Program-made: the position numbers and the translations under genes
Source: Telopea speciosissima
Lineage: Eukaryota; Streptophyta; Magnoliopsida; Proteales; Proteaceae
DNA: 64,000 nucleotides
Reading direction: 5' to 3'
Assembly: GCF_018873765.1 (NCBI RefSeq)
Contig: NC_057918.1
Location: 68,258,371-68,322,370 of the forward strand
Part shown: positions 1 to 11,339 of the stretch, piece by piece
Numbering within the stretch: the first letter of the stretch is position 1
How the letters are laid out: the number at the start of each line of letters is the position of its first letter
The notes under the pieces: model-generated
What the model was told of the DNA's origin: nothing
Databases searched by the model: none
What the model saw: the letters and a program-made list of their open reading frames with translations, nothing else

Positions 1-153
1 CAGCCCGCTTATGCAAGCAACGGAATACAGGACATCTTACCCCCCAACAGATTAGAGCCCAAAAGAAAGTACCCAAAAGTGAAATAAAATATTAAAAAAG
101 ATGCATTAAGAAAACAAAAAAAGAAGGCCTAGAGCAACTCCTATCCATGATTA

Positions 154-481
<328 letters not shown>

Positions 482-489
482 TATGGAAG

Positions 490-930
490 GCCTGTGTCAC
501 TACCTCCTTCCAAACTGATCTATTTATAGTGAGTGATGAACTGTGCTTTTCTTGGGTAGTAATCTTCCAGATTGATAAAGAAATTGTAAATGAAAGAACA
601 GGTTCAAGGCGGCGATCTTGACTTTGTATTAGAGTTGGGTAAGCTAACAAACATTACAAAGTTCTTGCTTTGTTGCCTTCTGTTCATTGCACTTTCCGGA
701 TTACATGTATGCTTACGTTTGTTGATATTTACCCGTTTACTCGTCAATCGAGTTGCAAACTGGGCCAAGGAAACTCTTAGATAGATTATCCAAAGAGAAG
801 TTTTCAGGCTTATGGGACATGAGATTCAATCTGGGTCTACTACAACTAGCAATCAGCTTGACCGCCTGAGCTAGCAGGCACCTTCAAAAGATTCTATGCT
901 CCTACACAAAGAACTTTACTCAGAAATTAG
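490..930 (-). repeat. Duplicated GSTU upstream region (copy 1)
   Basis: This stretch matches 3,440-3,860 and, more weakly, 13,640-13,870, each upstream of a GSTU copy. It holds a TATA box and, near 810-905, a tRNA-like sequence on the minus strand (a CTAGCTCAG box A-like block and an AATCTC box B-like block) that may be an old SINE. It shows that the duplication unit included the promoter. Confidence 0.7.
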
Positions 931-1790
931 TTTAAGGGGCAATTACTATCACTACCCTATACTTGGCCTATATTTACTAAAACTACCCTACCTTAAACTT
1001 CTTTTCTAATACTACATTGCTTTTAAATTTTTACATCTCCTTCTACCCTCATGTTTTTAAATACCCATATTGCCCTCTAATTCTTTTGTTTTTGCATTTG
1101 ATAGATCTAAGGGTTCTCTTAGGGGTGCAGTCTCATCTATGTCTGAATGGCTCAGTTGTCTAATATATTGCTGTCTTGAATGATATGATGTAATAAGACT
1201 GTAATAGTAATGAATAAAATAGTTATCTATTTGCCCCCTCTCCCCATTCACACACAATCAAGAAGAAACAATTTATAGTCTTATGCTATTCTATCATCAA
1301 CAGCAATATCCTTTCCTGAAAGAAAACTATACTACAACTTATGGGAGGATAATATTTCTGCCCTTAAGTTGAAATTATGAGATGTGCATTTTGAAGCTGG
1401 TTATCCTGTTTAAGCCAAAACTACAATATTGTAAGTGTTATCAATTTCCTGTTTCTTGACTGCTATGTTTAATTAACTCATATGCATAGGGAGGATGAGG
1501 ATTCATCCTCCCTTGGGTCATGGTGGCATAACATACCAAGGTGGAAAAGCTTGGCTACCTGATCAAGTAAGAGTTGAGAAATTTTATGTTGACTGTTCAA
1601 GCAACAGTTCTTTTCCCATTCTCTGCTGTGACATACACTTCAGTACCAGTGGTTGGTCAAAGCAGTGATCTTTTGCTGATAATACTCAGATTTACTGCTA
1701 ATGTTAACCTCCACCGTCTGTTAAATTCAAGTTTCTTTTGCTTTGGCAGTATGACCTACAGGAGATACAGTGTTCTTCTATATCATGTCA
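930..1790. other. Intergenic stretch with no recognised feature
   Basis: AT-rich sequence between the GSTU copy 1 promoter and the 3' flank of copy 2. Short open frames here show no family motif. I see no RNA gene and no clear transposon end. Confidence 0.5.
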
Positions 1791-2200
1791 ACAAGCAATA
1801 TATGGCATACAAGAGTTGCAAAACTTCATAACTTCAGGGTTCTGATGTTTTGAATTAAACCCTATTTCAACTAAATTGATCAAGCAGTAACCCACTTTCC
1901 AAGTACAAAAGTTCATCATTTCATGCTTGAGATATTTCATATTTATGAGTCATTGTACAATTTTCCTTGGCACAAAAGAAAACTGATTTGCCTTGAAGCT
2001 TGGAGACTTAAGAGGCTCAGACAAGAGTCACCAGCAGAAAGGGAGAATTGCTAGTCAATGAGAACCAGGGTTCTCCCACTTATGGGAGCTTGTGCTCTGT
2101 GAAGCAAGAGGCCATTGGATTTTTTATCACTTTACTTATGATTTGGGAAACTTAGCTACTTTATACCTTATTTCTATTGAGAAAAAAAAGCTCATAGATG
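1790..2200. repeat. Duplicated GSTU 3' flank
   Basis: This region matches 11,820-12,200 closely (for example GTTGCAAAACTTCATAACTT versus GTTGCAGAACTTCACAACTT). Both lie just downstream, in the minus-strand sense, of a GSTU exon 2, so the tandem duplication includes 3' flanking DNA. In copy 3 about 470 bp of transposon separates this flank from the exon; in copy 2 it is nearly adjacent. Confidence 0.8.
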
Positions 2201-2263
2201 ACAGAAAGAAAACCCCTAGAGGGTAACAGCTAACAACTTAAGGATATATGTAGAACGCTAGTT

Positions 2264-3429
2264 TCAAGCAGATGCTGAAAGCTTCTCCAACCGGCACTTG
2301 AAAAAGAGCTTCATTTGATCACGATCAGGGAGGTTCTCTTTGATCACACGAACTTCCTTGAAATTCTGCATCCAAGCATGCAAGCGAGGGAATGTATGGG
2401 CTTCCACCCATTTCTGAGATAATATGTCTTCCATCACTCCCAACCAGTGAGCAATCCCTCCTAAGGCTAAATCTGCTAATCCAATCGTCTCTCCACCAAA
2501 GAACTTCTTCTCTCCAAGACCATGTTCTTCAATAGTTCTCAACACTTCCAAGCACTCTTTTATGGCTTTCTCTTGTTTCTCTCCTGCTGTGAGAAACATA
2601 CCCCAAATGCTAGAATTCTATTAAGAAGAAAAAAACAATGCAGCATCTTAGAAATCATTGATTATATAGAAAAGAAAACTTACGGCGATGCAGAAAAGAA
2701 CAGAAATTGCAAACAAACAATCACATATTGCATACAAGAATTTACATGGTTCGACAAGATTTCCTACGTCCACGGTGAGATGAGATCTACTTAACTATCA
2801 ATGGAGAATAGGATTACAGCTGCTCATCCTCATACCTCTCTCAGATTGATTACAGAGAAAGAACCCTCCTAGCTACAAATTTATAGCAAAATCCTACATA
2901 GGAATTTTATCGAATACCCATATAGCCTTAAAAAAAATTTCCTCCTCTTAACGACCCTTCGGATTCAGCATACTTATGCAAGCAATGGAATACAAGACAT
3001 CTTACCCCAACAGATTAGAGCCCAAAAGAGAAATAAAAGACTAAAAAAGATGCATTAAGAAAACAAAAACAGAAGGCATAGAGCATCTCCTATCCATGAT
3101 TAAAATGTAATTACCTTATCTTCAGCAAATTTAGTCCAAAATCGAGCTACAGCTCTTTCGTAAGGATCACTTGGAAGCAAGGGATTCTCCGGCCATGTCT
3201 CTTCAATGTATTCAAGGATGACTGTGGACTCCACAATTGGTTTTCCACCATGAAGAAGTACTGGGATCTTCTTGTAAATTGGGTTGTACTGTAAAAGCAA
3301 GGCACTCTTGTTGTAGGGCAGATCCTCTTCAATGTATTCATAATCTAACCCTTTCAGTTTCAGAGCCCATATGACTCTGTAGCTAAAAGGGCTGCTCCAA
3401 AATCCAAATAGCTTCAGTTCTTCTCCCAT
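2264..3429 (-). CDS. GSTU: Tau-class glutathione S-transferase, intact two-exon gene (GSTU copy 2)
   Basis: A cytosolic enzyme that conjugates glutathione to electrophiles. Exon 1 is 3,429-3,115 (105 codons) and exon 2 is 2,617-2,264 (117 codons plus TGA), joined in phase 0 with GT at 3,114-3,113 and AG at 2,619-2,618; the protein is 222 aa, the usual GSTU length. The thioredoxin-fold N-terminal domain has the tau-type catalytic serine at Ser13 in WSSPFS and the GSH site blocks KKIPVL and ESTVILEYI. The C-terminal helical domain shows [16 protein letters not shown] and [14 protein letters not shown]. The single intron at the domain boundary is typical of the family. A TATAAATA box lies 40 bp upstream of the ATG. 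It is the only unbroken copy of three in the window, so if the locus is active this is the likely source. Substrate cannot be told from sequence. Confidence 0.93.
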
Positions 3430-3468
3430 TATGGAAGGCCTGTGTCACTACCTCCTTCCAAACTGATT

Positions 3469-3476
3469 TATTTATA
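3469..3476 (-). promoter_or_regulatory. TATA box of GSTU copy 2
   Basis: TATAAATA on the minus strand, 40 bp upstream of the start codon and conserved in copy 1 (521-528). A usual 25-35 bp spacing to the transcription start leaves a very short 5' UTR. Confidence 0.6.
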
Positions 3477-3887
3477 GTGAGTGTTGAACTGTACTTTTCT
3501 TGGGTAGTAATCTTCCAGATTAATAAAGAAATTGTAAATGGAAGAACAGGATAGGTTCAAGACGGCGATCTTGACTTTGGATTAGAGTTGGGTGAGCTAA
3601 CAAACATTAGAAAATTTCTTGACTTTGTTCGTTGCACTTTCCAGATTAAGTGTATGCTTACGTTTGTTGATATTTTTCCCGTTTACTCGTCAATTGATTT
3701 GCAAACTGGGCCAAGGAATCTCTTAGATAGAGCATCCAAAGAGAAGTTTTGAGGCATATGGGACATGAGAGTCAATCTGGGTCTACTACAACTAGCAATC
3801 ACCTTGGCCGGCTGAGCTAGCAGGCACCTTCAAAAGATTCGATGCTCCCACACAAAGATTTAAACTAATAAGTTGCTTTCTGTGCGG

Positions 3888-4365
3888 GGCCATGGTTCGT
3901 GATCTCGATATCTGTTGGATCGGATTGGATTGGATTGGCATCGCCCAAACTCGGGCAAATATGACACTTTTGTCTCTGTATTTTTGTAAAAAATTTAATA
4001 ATTTTACCTCTATCCGTATAGTTGGATCGGATCGGTATCAGGATTGATCGAGACCGATCTTGATACTGATCCGACCAAAATCGGCCGATCCGATCCAATA
4101 CCTCAAACCATGGTCCGAGAACCTGGCCTAGCTAGTACTGCTAGTGTCTATCTCTCTCCTTTCTTAATCAAGGTTCAAAATCCTGGTATCGGTCGTGGCC
4201 AATACCTTTTTGAATTGGTATCGGATCGGTCAAAAGCACTCAAAAATCGATTTTTAATAGATCGGCTCATGTATCAGCCAGGATCGGTAGATGTTGTGAT
4301 ATCGGACCAGACTGGTCGATATTATTCGGATCGGATCAAACCAGTATCAGTAAGGATCGATCAAA
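3888..4365. repeat. GATCGG-rich dispersed repeat (two adjacent copies)
   Basis: The segment is dense in GATCGG, CCGATCC and GTATCGG. It is bounded by inverted words (CCATGGTTCG near 3,890 and CTCAAACCATGG near 4,102), with a second copy from about 4,180. At least six related copies lie at 8,395, 10,205, 28,895, 34,578 and 45,990. The inverted ends suggest a non-autonomous DNA element, but no target duplication is clear. Confidence 0.6.
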
Positions 4366-4541
4366 ATAATATTAAAAAAAAAAAACCAAAAAAAAATCAG
4401 CTATCATATAACTTGAACTGTCGTTGACATGATAAGTTTAAAATAATATAATAAACGTAATAGATAAATATAATATATTATAAGAAAGTAAGAGACAAGT
4501 CTTGAGTGACGTTGATGTGATTATGATAGATAGAATAGCTG

Positions 4542-5665
4542 GAGCATCTAGCATCACCTAAGATTTGGACATCTGGCATGTAATTAGTTTAACGATCAAA
4601 AAAGAATGGACATAATGTAATCTACTTTCATCTCTCACCCTCTCGTTCAGCCAAAACCCGACCCGAACATATGACAGCATTTGCAAATTTGAAACCCATA
4701 GACTCTCGTGTTTAGGTTTTTCTCGACTCTTCCCTCTCCATCTTTCCTGGAGGAACCTATTATGTAAACTCAGACACATGAGTCACATAACCTTGTGGCG
4801 TTCTTGAATGGCTTCCACATTTGCTTTCTTGAGTTCTAGAGGTTCGATTTGGTGGTGGTTTTGCTAGAAGTGAAAATCAGAGAAGGTTTCTACTTTTGGT
4901 GGACCATTGAAGATAGAGCTTCTCTGAATGCAGAACAGAACACCTAGAAGGAGGAACAACGATCTTTTCTTTATATCAGGAAGCAACCATCTTGTTTAAC
5001 TCATCTTTCCAAAACCCTTATTAACCCTATGTCATGTAATTAAATCCCCAATGTCAACTTTTCCACTCTAATACATTCTGTATGTAAATCAGAAGTACAG
5101 CAGGAAACAAAATCAGTATTGCCAGTGCTTCATGGACCTGCGTTATTGCTCAAATGATCCTGCTTTGTCGAAAGTAGTATTGCTCAAAAACCCTTTTATC
5201 CAGATCTTCTTGCAAAGAGGCCTTCAACCACCATCTGATATCATTCTGCTCAAATCAGAGAATGGGAAAATGAAAGTGAAAATCAGAGAAGGGAAAACGA
5301 AAGTGAAACATTACCTGGTTCTGCCTCGCCGGCGGTGAGGAGCTTCAAAATCTTCTTCCACTTCCCCTGTACCAAAAACAAAATCCATTTTTTAGGGTTT
5401 GAACGAAAATGAGAGAGTGAAGAATTAAATTTCAGGTTAACCTCGCCGTCACCCGTCGCCGGTCGCCGTTCGCCTAGGGTTTGAGCTTCGTTCCTCAGGG
5501 AAGATGGAGAGGGAAGAGCCGAGAGAAACCAAAAAAATGTTCGGGTCGGGTTTTGGAGAACGAGAGGGTAAGAGATGAAAGTGGATTTTATTATACCCAT
5601 GCCTTTTTGACTGTTGGATTAATTACATGCCAAATGTCCAAATCTTAGGTGGGTGCTGGACGCTC
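4542..5665. mobile_element. Mutator-like element with long terminal inverted repeats, non-autonomous, possible Pack-MULE
   Basis: The ends 4,542-4,668 and 5,539-5,665 are inverted copies of each other, both 127 bp, sharing blocks such as CACCTAAGATTTGGACAT and CAAAACCCGACCCGAAC. Similarity resumes further in (4,716-4,755 against about 5,490-5,530) after a gap. Inverted ends over 100 bp are typical of Mutator-like elements. No transposase is visible. The interior carries GC-rich, exon-like sequence on the minus strand (5,300-5,370), bounded by a TTTGGTACAG acceptor and a CCAGGTAATG donor, as expected of a captured gene fragment. I could not identify the source gene or a 9-bp target duplication. 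Confidence 0.7.
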
Positions 5666-6234
5666 TAACTCCCATTTGTTATACCCGCACCTGAGAGTAT
5701 AATTAATTATTAATTCTTCCCCGACGTGTAGTTATCACTACCACGTATGCCTGGGTGAGTTGTTCTCACTTGGTGGTCAAAACCCAAACTATATTGACCA
5801 TAGACGAGGTTGCCTGTGGAAACTAGTCGGGACCATGGAGGTTGCCCCTTGACGTGTCGGGGTAAGTAGTTGACCAAATTTTATTGTGTGCTTACGCCTC
5901 TCAAAGCCCTCGAAGTGTGGTCCAAAGGCCCCGACCTCTTATGGTGGGAACCACCTTCCTACTCGTGCATCGGATGCAAGGTTACCGGTTGCCTCCGACC
6001 CGCATCCAATGTGCCGACAAGGACTCTTGTGGGTGAGACCCTATGGCTAAGGTGCTATGGGTGTCCTGCCATGTTTGACCCTACCCAAATAGACCCTAGG
6101 TTACACTTATGAGGCCTTATCCAAACAGGCCATTAAAAGTGATTTTCTATATGAGAGAGAGGGTAAGACTATTCCTTAGTCTTTTTTTCTTTTCTTTCCT
6201 AACCTAATCGTGAAAAGGAGGAGAGCTTTGAAGA

Positions 6235-6292
6235 GAGGAGGCGGCAAGGAGGAGAAGAAGGAGAAGGAAGGGAAGAAGAAGAAGGAAATGGT
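6235..6292 (+). repeat. GGA/GAA purine tract inside the solo LTR
   Basis: Almost pure purine with GAAGAAG and GAGGAG motifs on one strand. Confidence 0.6.
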
Positions 6293-6754
6293 CACTGGTT
6301 TGGAGCTTTAAAGAGGGCACATCTTGTGTATCTCGCACTGGGTAAGCCAAGTGCCCCTTTTCCCCCTTTTTCTCTCTTTCCCCCTTGCTCGTTTGAGCTT
6401 GGGTGGTTCTTTGGTTGCAGCCCCAAGATGGGGATTTCTTTTTGGAAACCCAAAGGGTTAGCTCGAGCCATGTGTAGTTTCCCTCTTGTAGGATGCTATC
6501 CCATTTTCATTACAATCCTATAAAGACCTCTATTTGACCTCTTCTGAATCTATTTGATTCTAAAGCTTCAACCACCAAAGAAAACCCCAAATCTGGATTT
6601 TTGAGCTTTTGATCCTTTAAACCCCCTTAAATCTTTGAATGTTGGGTGTTTCTAAGACCCAAATAGACTCCAAGACACCCCTCCCTTGTCCCTTGAGGCT
6701 TAGAGAACCAAATGGGACAACCCTGGGCTTTTAAAGACCTTGAAATCACACTTG

Positions 6755-6960
6755 GGTTGCATCGGAGGCAAGATCTGCGTGAGTCCGATGTTTGCCTCCG
6801 ATGTGTCCCGAGCCTGCAGGGAAGGTCGGAGGCAAGGTCGGAGGCAAGACTGCGTGAGTCCGATGTTTGCCTCCGATGTGGCCTAAGCCTGCAGGAAGGT
6901 CGGAGGCAAGGCCTGAGGCAAGCCTCGCCGAGTCCGACGTTGCCTCCGATGCGCTTTTAA
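6755..6960 (+). repeat. Minisatellite inside the solo LTR
   Basis: About three imperfect units of roughly 75 bp built on GGAGGCAAG, GAGTCCGATG, TTGCCTCCGATG and AGCCTGCAGG. Each unit contains the inverted pair CGGAGGCAA/TTGCCTCCG and could fold on itself. Confidence 0.8.
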
Positions 6961-8284
6961 GGCTTATAACTTATGTAAACGTGGGGTTTCTCTATGAGGC
7001 CTCCCCTACACTCTCTCACACTCTTATTCACTTCCATAGGCGCCAACATAAGTGCAATGGAGTGATTTTGAGCGGAATCGTTGCGCTTATACAAATTCCA
7101 TTTGAAGTAATTGGTGAGTGGGTTTGGGTGACTGAGCTTGAGCTTACTATTGCTTATTCATGCATTTATGAATTATATTGTGACATTATCATTCAAGCAT
7201 GATTGCATATTTGCATTTATTCTTATTCGATGATGATGATTTGGATGATATGGATTTGTGTTGGGTTACGGTGCGGGAAGTATCGCACGGAACCCCATAT
7301 TACGTGGAATTGTATATTGCATCTCATTCTTGCTCGTATGCTGCGTGTTGTGCCGGTACCCGGTGTTAGATGGAATGGGACGTTGACACACCCGGATGTA
7401 CCTCTCAACACGATAGGATTCATGTAGTATATTTGTGGTTAGGCTCGCCCCTATGCTACGACCCTTACCAACAGGGGTTTAGGTGTTGGGTAGCTGCAGC
7501 ACCTGCCGCCTGTGGAGAGTTAGAGAGGCCAGCCAGGGGTAGTAATGGTTATCGGGTCCGCCTGCGGGTGGTGATGACTACGGCGTGGGCTCCATAGTAA
7601 TAATTGAGGTTGCATTGTGGTGAGAATGGAAGGATCCACAATGTCTTCCCGAGTTATTGTAGTAGCATATACCCATTGACTTAGCATTGTGTGTTAGGTG
7701 GTAAATGAATTAATATTAGCATGCACCATGGACTATTTGTGATTGTGTGATTGTGCATCCCCTTTCTCTCTCACTAGCTCGGTGGAGCTAACCCCGTGTA
7801 CACATTCTTTTAGATTTGGATGCGAGATGGCTGTGGAGCCGTAGACCGTGATCGAGGATCATGGCGATGGTTGCCCATGATGATTGTACCTATGATCTGA
7901 CTGTATACTTGGGATCGCTCCCGTTTTATTATTATTTTAGAGCATTGTGCTTTGTATAAACTTTTATGTTTTACCTTTTTGGTAGCTACTTGATGGTCAT
8001 AGGAATTTTGTAACTATGTTACTTATTATCATTAGCCAATGAACATCTTATAATCATTTCATTTACGCTTCGCAAACTCGAACTGTCTTGGAATGTAATA
8101 TTCATTTGTCTTTCGCACTCGATATTATTGTATTTTTATATTGGTTTATGACTGTGAGTTGGCCATCTGCATCGAGATCCTGGCGGTGAGGTGGGATGAC
8201 GCGTATCACCCCAATCATACCCTGATATTGTATTCTATCCCTTGTCGGGATAGGGGTGTGACACCCGCCATGGCAGGACAGGAG

Positions 8285-8350
8285 CCAAATCCAATAAGAG
8301 ACGAGTCTTGAGTGACGTTGATATGATAATGATAGATATAATATATATGG
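8285..8350. repeat. Short dispersed repeat shared with 4,488-4,531
   Basis: AAGAGACGAGTCTTGAGTGA is nearly identical to the sequence at 4,488, just left of the Mutator-like element. Both copies border GATCGG-rich sequence, so they are probably parts of one repeat family. Confidence 0.6.
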
Positions 8351-8394
8351 GCAAGTGACAAATGTCAGTCTATGCACCATGCTTAGTGTGACAT

Positions 8395-8530
8395 ATCTCG
8401 GATTGGATCGGCCGATCCAAACGAGAAGTCCGATCCAGATACCGTTCCAATTAGATGCCAAGGGATCGATCTAATCTCGGGATCATCGGCCGATATCGAT
8501 CCGATCTGAGATTACGAACCATGCTCTTAA
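8395..8530. repeat. GATCGG-rich repeat copy
   Basis: Contains GGATCGGCCGATCC and CCGATATCGATCCGATC; same family as 3,888-4,365. Confidence 0.6.
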
Positions 8531-8624
8531 TAGAAACAGAGATGTCATTTCAGGACAGAGACAGATGGAAGCACCACTATAGGCCACGCTATCGTACAGA
8601 ACATTTCCCGATTTGCTACAGTTC

Positions 8625-8800
8625 GAACTCCTTTCAAGTGAGCAACGCCAACCGGAGAGTGTCCACTGAGGCATCCAATGGCAGGGCTGCTCGCAGCACA
8701 TCGAGATGGGACTAGACACACATCCCAGCATGCTACGAGCAGCCCTACTGTCTAATACTTCACTGGACACTCCTGGACTGGGTGCTCGCAGGAGAGGAGC
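8625..8800. mobile_element. GC-rich palindromic element, family with CTCTCCAGGGAGC-like ends
   Basis: Two inverted arms face each other: the left carries GGCAGGGCTGCTCG and AGTGTCCACTGA, the right CGAGCAGCCCTACTG and CACTGGACACT. Related copies are at 10,378, 29,385 and 37,690. No coding capacity; probably a fold-back MITE. Confidence 0.6.
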
Positions 8801-8981
8801 CAAACGCATTTGCTACATCCATCATAATTTGTATATATTATTTAAAGGCTAAAGTGTCGCGGTGCGTGCGTAAGAAAAGCACTGCAGTACGTTGTTTGAT
8901 TTTAATCGTCCATTTAAGCAATTAAAATCTCAACCGTTGGACTTTTTTTATCTCAATTAACCGAGTCATCTTGTTACCGGT

Positions 8982-9436
8982 ATGCCTTCTCTCTCGCTAA
9001 CCTCTGCAAAACCCTGTGACAATCTCTGCAAACCCTTGAAACCACAAAATCAAACCGGATTTGTAACTTCATGTACTCGTAAGAAACCCTTGAGCAACTG
9101 CAACTCGGATCATGAGTTTTCAAAAGACATCGTTGATGTTACAATTGCTGAGATGGCAAAGAAGATCATAGTTTCATTTCTAGAAGCCGCAGCTACAAGA
9201 GATTAAAGATATGATCCTCGCAAGTCTTCTTCAAGAAATTGGCTAAGGTTCTGACTTTTACTGGTTTTAACATGGATGAAAGTCTCATGCCAATAATTTA
9301 TTTGGCTAGATACAAAGACCCAAGCTTTGAGATTATAATACATCTCACGTCTGTCATCGTTAAGGACCAAATGGATATTACTCAAAGGCTAAAGCTTCAG
9401 AATAGACTCGGGAAATTGGAACATCCCAATCCTTGA
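8982..9436 (+). other. Two short open frames, unidentified
   Basis: A 74-codon frame from an ATG (8,982-9,206) and a second frame (9,239-9,436) follow each other in different phases. Codon use looks coding-like (for example VTIAEMAKKIIVSFLEAA) but I recognise no domain. They may be exons of an unknown gene or a gene fragment carried by a transposon. Confidence 0.2.
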
Positions 9437-9476
9437 TATGATCTTGATTAGAAACACACACCCATCATAAATAGAC

Positions 9477-9773
9477 ATGGGACCCATCGTCTTCTTCTTT
9501 GTGCTTTGGCTTACCGTTTCCGTTCTCTTTAGTTCAGTCGTCACCACAGATGGCCGAAGATACGGTGGGCAGCTTGCGACCTATTCCAATGCCGTCGGAC
9601 GGAGTTCGGTACATGCTATTGATTTTTCCGAAAGGGGACTCTCACCCGTTGTCTCCAAGGATTTTGAATTTTACAAGCACATGCCTTCCAGCACATGCGT
9701 TGCCTCCTTCGACGATAACAACATCGTTTTTAATCCCTCACTTCATCCCCTCTCTCGACAGCAAGAACTTTAG
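9477..9773 (+). CDS. Small ORF with signal-peptide-like N-terminus, unidentified
   Basis: A 98-codon frame opens with ATG. After MGPI it has a run of hydrophobic residues (VFFFVLWLTVSVLFSSVV), a good secretion signal, followed by a polar region with one cysteine in the mature part. I recognise no family. It could be a small secreted protein, the first exon of a longer gene, or chance. No matching copy is seen in the second duplication unit, which argues for insertion here or loss there. Confidence 0.25.
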   Translation: MGPIVFFFVLWLTVSVLFSSVVTTDGRRYGGQLATYSNAVGRSSVHAIDFSERGLSPVVSKDFEFYKHMPSSTCVASFDDNNIVFNPSLHPLSRQQEL

Positions 9774-9839
9774 CACTTCTGGAAACTCTTACAATTCCAC
9801 CCATAACTCCAATCTGGGCAGGGAATAGCATTGTTGATG

Positions 9840-10200
9840 GGTTGTTTACATACAGTAAAATAAAAATTGAACCCGTATCACCGTAATAGAAAGTAACCAT
9901 TGATTTTTGTTCATATTCATTGGATGGTCGAGATTAATCTTATTCTAGATGTACGGTTATTATTAAAAAGACGTGAAAATAACTTTGTAGAACGCACGTT
10001 CTGCTACCACTCACCCTTATTTAAATGTGAAAATTTGAAACGGTTGAATTTGGGGTGTAAAGCATGGACCATTTGAATCATTCAACAAGTCGGTCGCCTC
10101 GACAGGAGCCTGGCCTCCCATGAACACTATTTGGCACCACCGAGTTCATCCAAGAACTCACATGCCACAATGCAAGTCTGCAAAATGAGGGTATTGGACT
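9840..10200. other. Non-coding flank upstream of the LPA1 exon 1 duplicate
   Basis: From about 10,020 this matches 15,320-15,373 and continues as 16,215-16,370; the gap in the match is the hAT-type element, so this is the empty-site copy. Nothing else recognised. Confidence 0.6.
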
Positions 10201-10204
10201 TGAG

Positions 10205-10390
10205 TCATGATTAAAAAAATTGGAATCGGATCGTTGAATCAACCGATTTGTATTGGAAACGGTAGTAATCAATCCAACATGGCCAATTCACACTCAAAAC
10301 TTTGGAAATTTTCCTATTTTTGGATCTGTGGATTGATTCTAAGGTTCTTGAAGGCCGATTCCAATTGATTGGATCCGACTCCTCTCCAGG
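10205..10390. repeat. GATCGG/TTGGAATCGG-type repeat copy
   Basis: Degenerate member of the dispersed GATCGG family, with GGAATCGGATCG and GATTCCAATTGG words facing each other. Confidence 0.45.
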
Positions 10391-10540
10391 GAGCTCAGAG
10401 CTCAAGGAGTGCCGAGGGGGCATCTAAGGGTTAGGCTGTGTTGCACGCATCTCAATGCACACCTAAGAATGTATGCGGCACAGCCCAACGGTTACATGTC
10501 CCCTGGGCGTGCTGGGTTCCCTGGAGAGGAGCTCAATCCC
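10378..10540. mobile_element. GC-rich palindromic element
   Basis: Left end CTCCTCTCCAGGGAGC faces right end TTCCCTGGAGAGGAGC, with inner arms GGCTGTGTTGCACGCA and TGCGGCACAGCCCAACGG. Same family as 29,385-29,520. Confidence 0.7.
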
Positions 10541-10645
10541 AATCGATTCTAATCCGATCTCAATCGGAAAACATTGCCTTGAGGCCCTTGAGGCCCTTGA
10601 GGCATTGTGGTTTCCCGGTTTGGTTTTCAGAGTCCCTCTCGTCTC

Positions 10646-10838
10646 ATGGGTGCCGTGGCGCACCTCTCCTGCATCATTGCCCGCCCTTCTTTTGATCGGA
10701 ATGGCTCCATGCTTTCCCAAAAAATTCCCATTCACAGAAACTCGAACACTTCAGTCCGCAGAACGTGTCCGGTCCTCCACAAAAGAACCTCCATCATCAT
10801 CGTTCGGTCCCAACAACACCCTCTTCGCCCGAAATCAG
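10646..10838 (+). pseudogene. Orphan duplicate of LPA1-like exon 1
   Basis: The sequence copies the working exon 1 at 16,403-16,599: ATG start, GCCGTGGCGCACCTCTCCTG, IPIHRNS and SIIIVRS peptides, and the CCCGAAATCAG|GT donor. It is 193 bp instead of 197, so the splice phase no longer suits exon 2. The intron match, including a CT microsatellite, continues to about 11,340. No exon 2 follows before the GSTU copy 3 flank begins, so it is a truncated duplicate. It could still make a short transcript with a transit-peptide-like start. Confidence 0.85.
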
Positions 10839-10860
10839 GTCCTTCTTTCAATTCCCAAAA

Positions 10861-10885
10861 TCTCTCTCTCTCTCTCTCCCTCTCT
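10861..10885 (+). repeat. (CT)n microsatellite after the orphan exon
   Basis: CT repeat at the same place as 16,626-16,649 in the working copy; present before the duplication. Confidence 0.8.
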
Positions 10886-11339
10886 GAATCTTTAATTCCT
10901 TATTCAAGTGATGCTTCCTTCCGGGTCTCTGAAGTTTTTCAGTTTCTCCATGGATGTTTTTCAGATGAAATACAGTGTTTATTTTACTCTTCCATCTTTA
11001 CTGGACATGGAAATTTCCAACCTTTTCTCAATCTGAAAAGAAACTAGATTTTTTCATACAATGGGAAATGAATGAAGCTACAAATTAATTTCACTGTATC
11101 ATTAATCTCCCGTACTTGATTGTTTTGATCATACATTCATACGCTGTTACTTTTATTGCATCCACTGTTATAGATCAGAATGGATTCAAGTTTTCCAAAA
11201 GAAAATGAGAGATGTTATTTTCTTCTAGGATATCCCATCAATTAGAAAATGAATTCTAATTGGCTTCAATTGATTAAATATCTGTAGAGATAACAATTTC
11301 AGTTCTATTTGAAAAGCTTTGGGCACCTTCTCAGGATTC

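Larger units (their letters stand above)
5677..8263 (+). mobile_element. Solo LTR of a Ty3-type (Tekay/Del-like) retrotransposon, about 2.6 kb
   Basis: The block begins TGTTATACCCGCACC and ends GGGGTGTGACA, the short inverted TG...CA ends of an LTR. It has no gag-pol between the ends. Length and the internal style (GCTCGGTGGAGCTAACCCC near 7,780) resemble the long LTRs of Tekay/Del chromoviruses. It starts 11 bp after the Mutator-like element. Flanking pentamers do not match, so either the ends are eroded or the target duplication is lost. An old, inert fossil. Confidence 0.55.

Noticed and set aside
6712-7202. Two open frames with SDVCLRC repeats
   Set aside because: They are translations of the minisatellite inside the solo LTR.
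10861-10885. CT-rich tract as a promoter Y patch
   Set aside because: It lies after the exon donor in both copies, so it is an intronic microsatellite.
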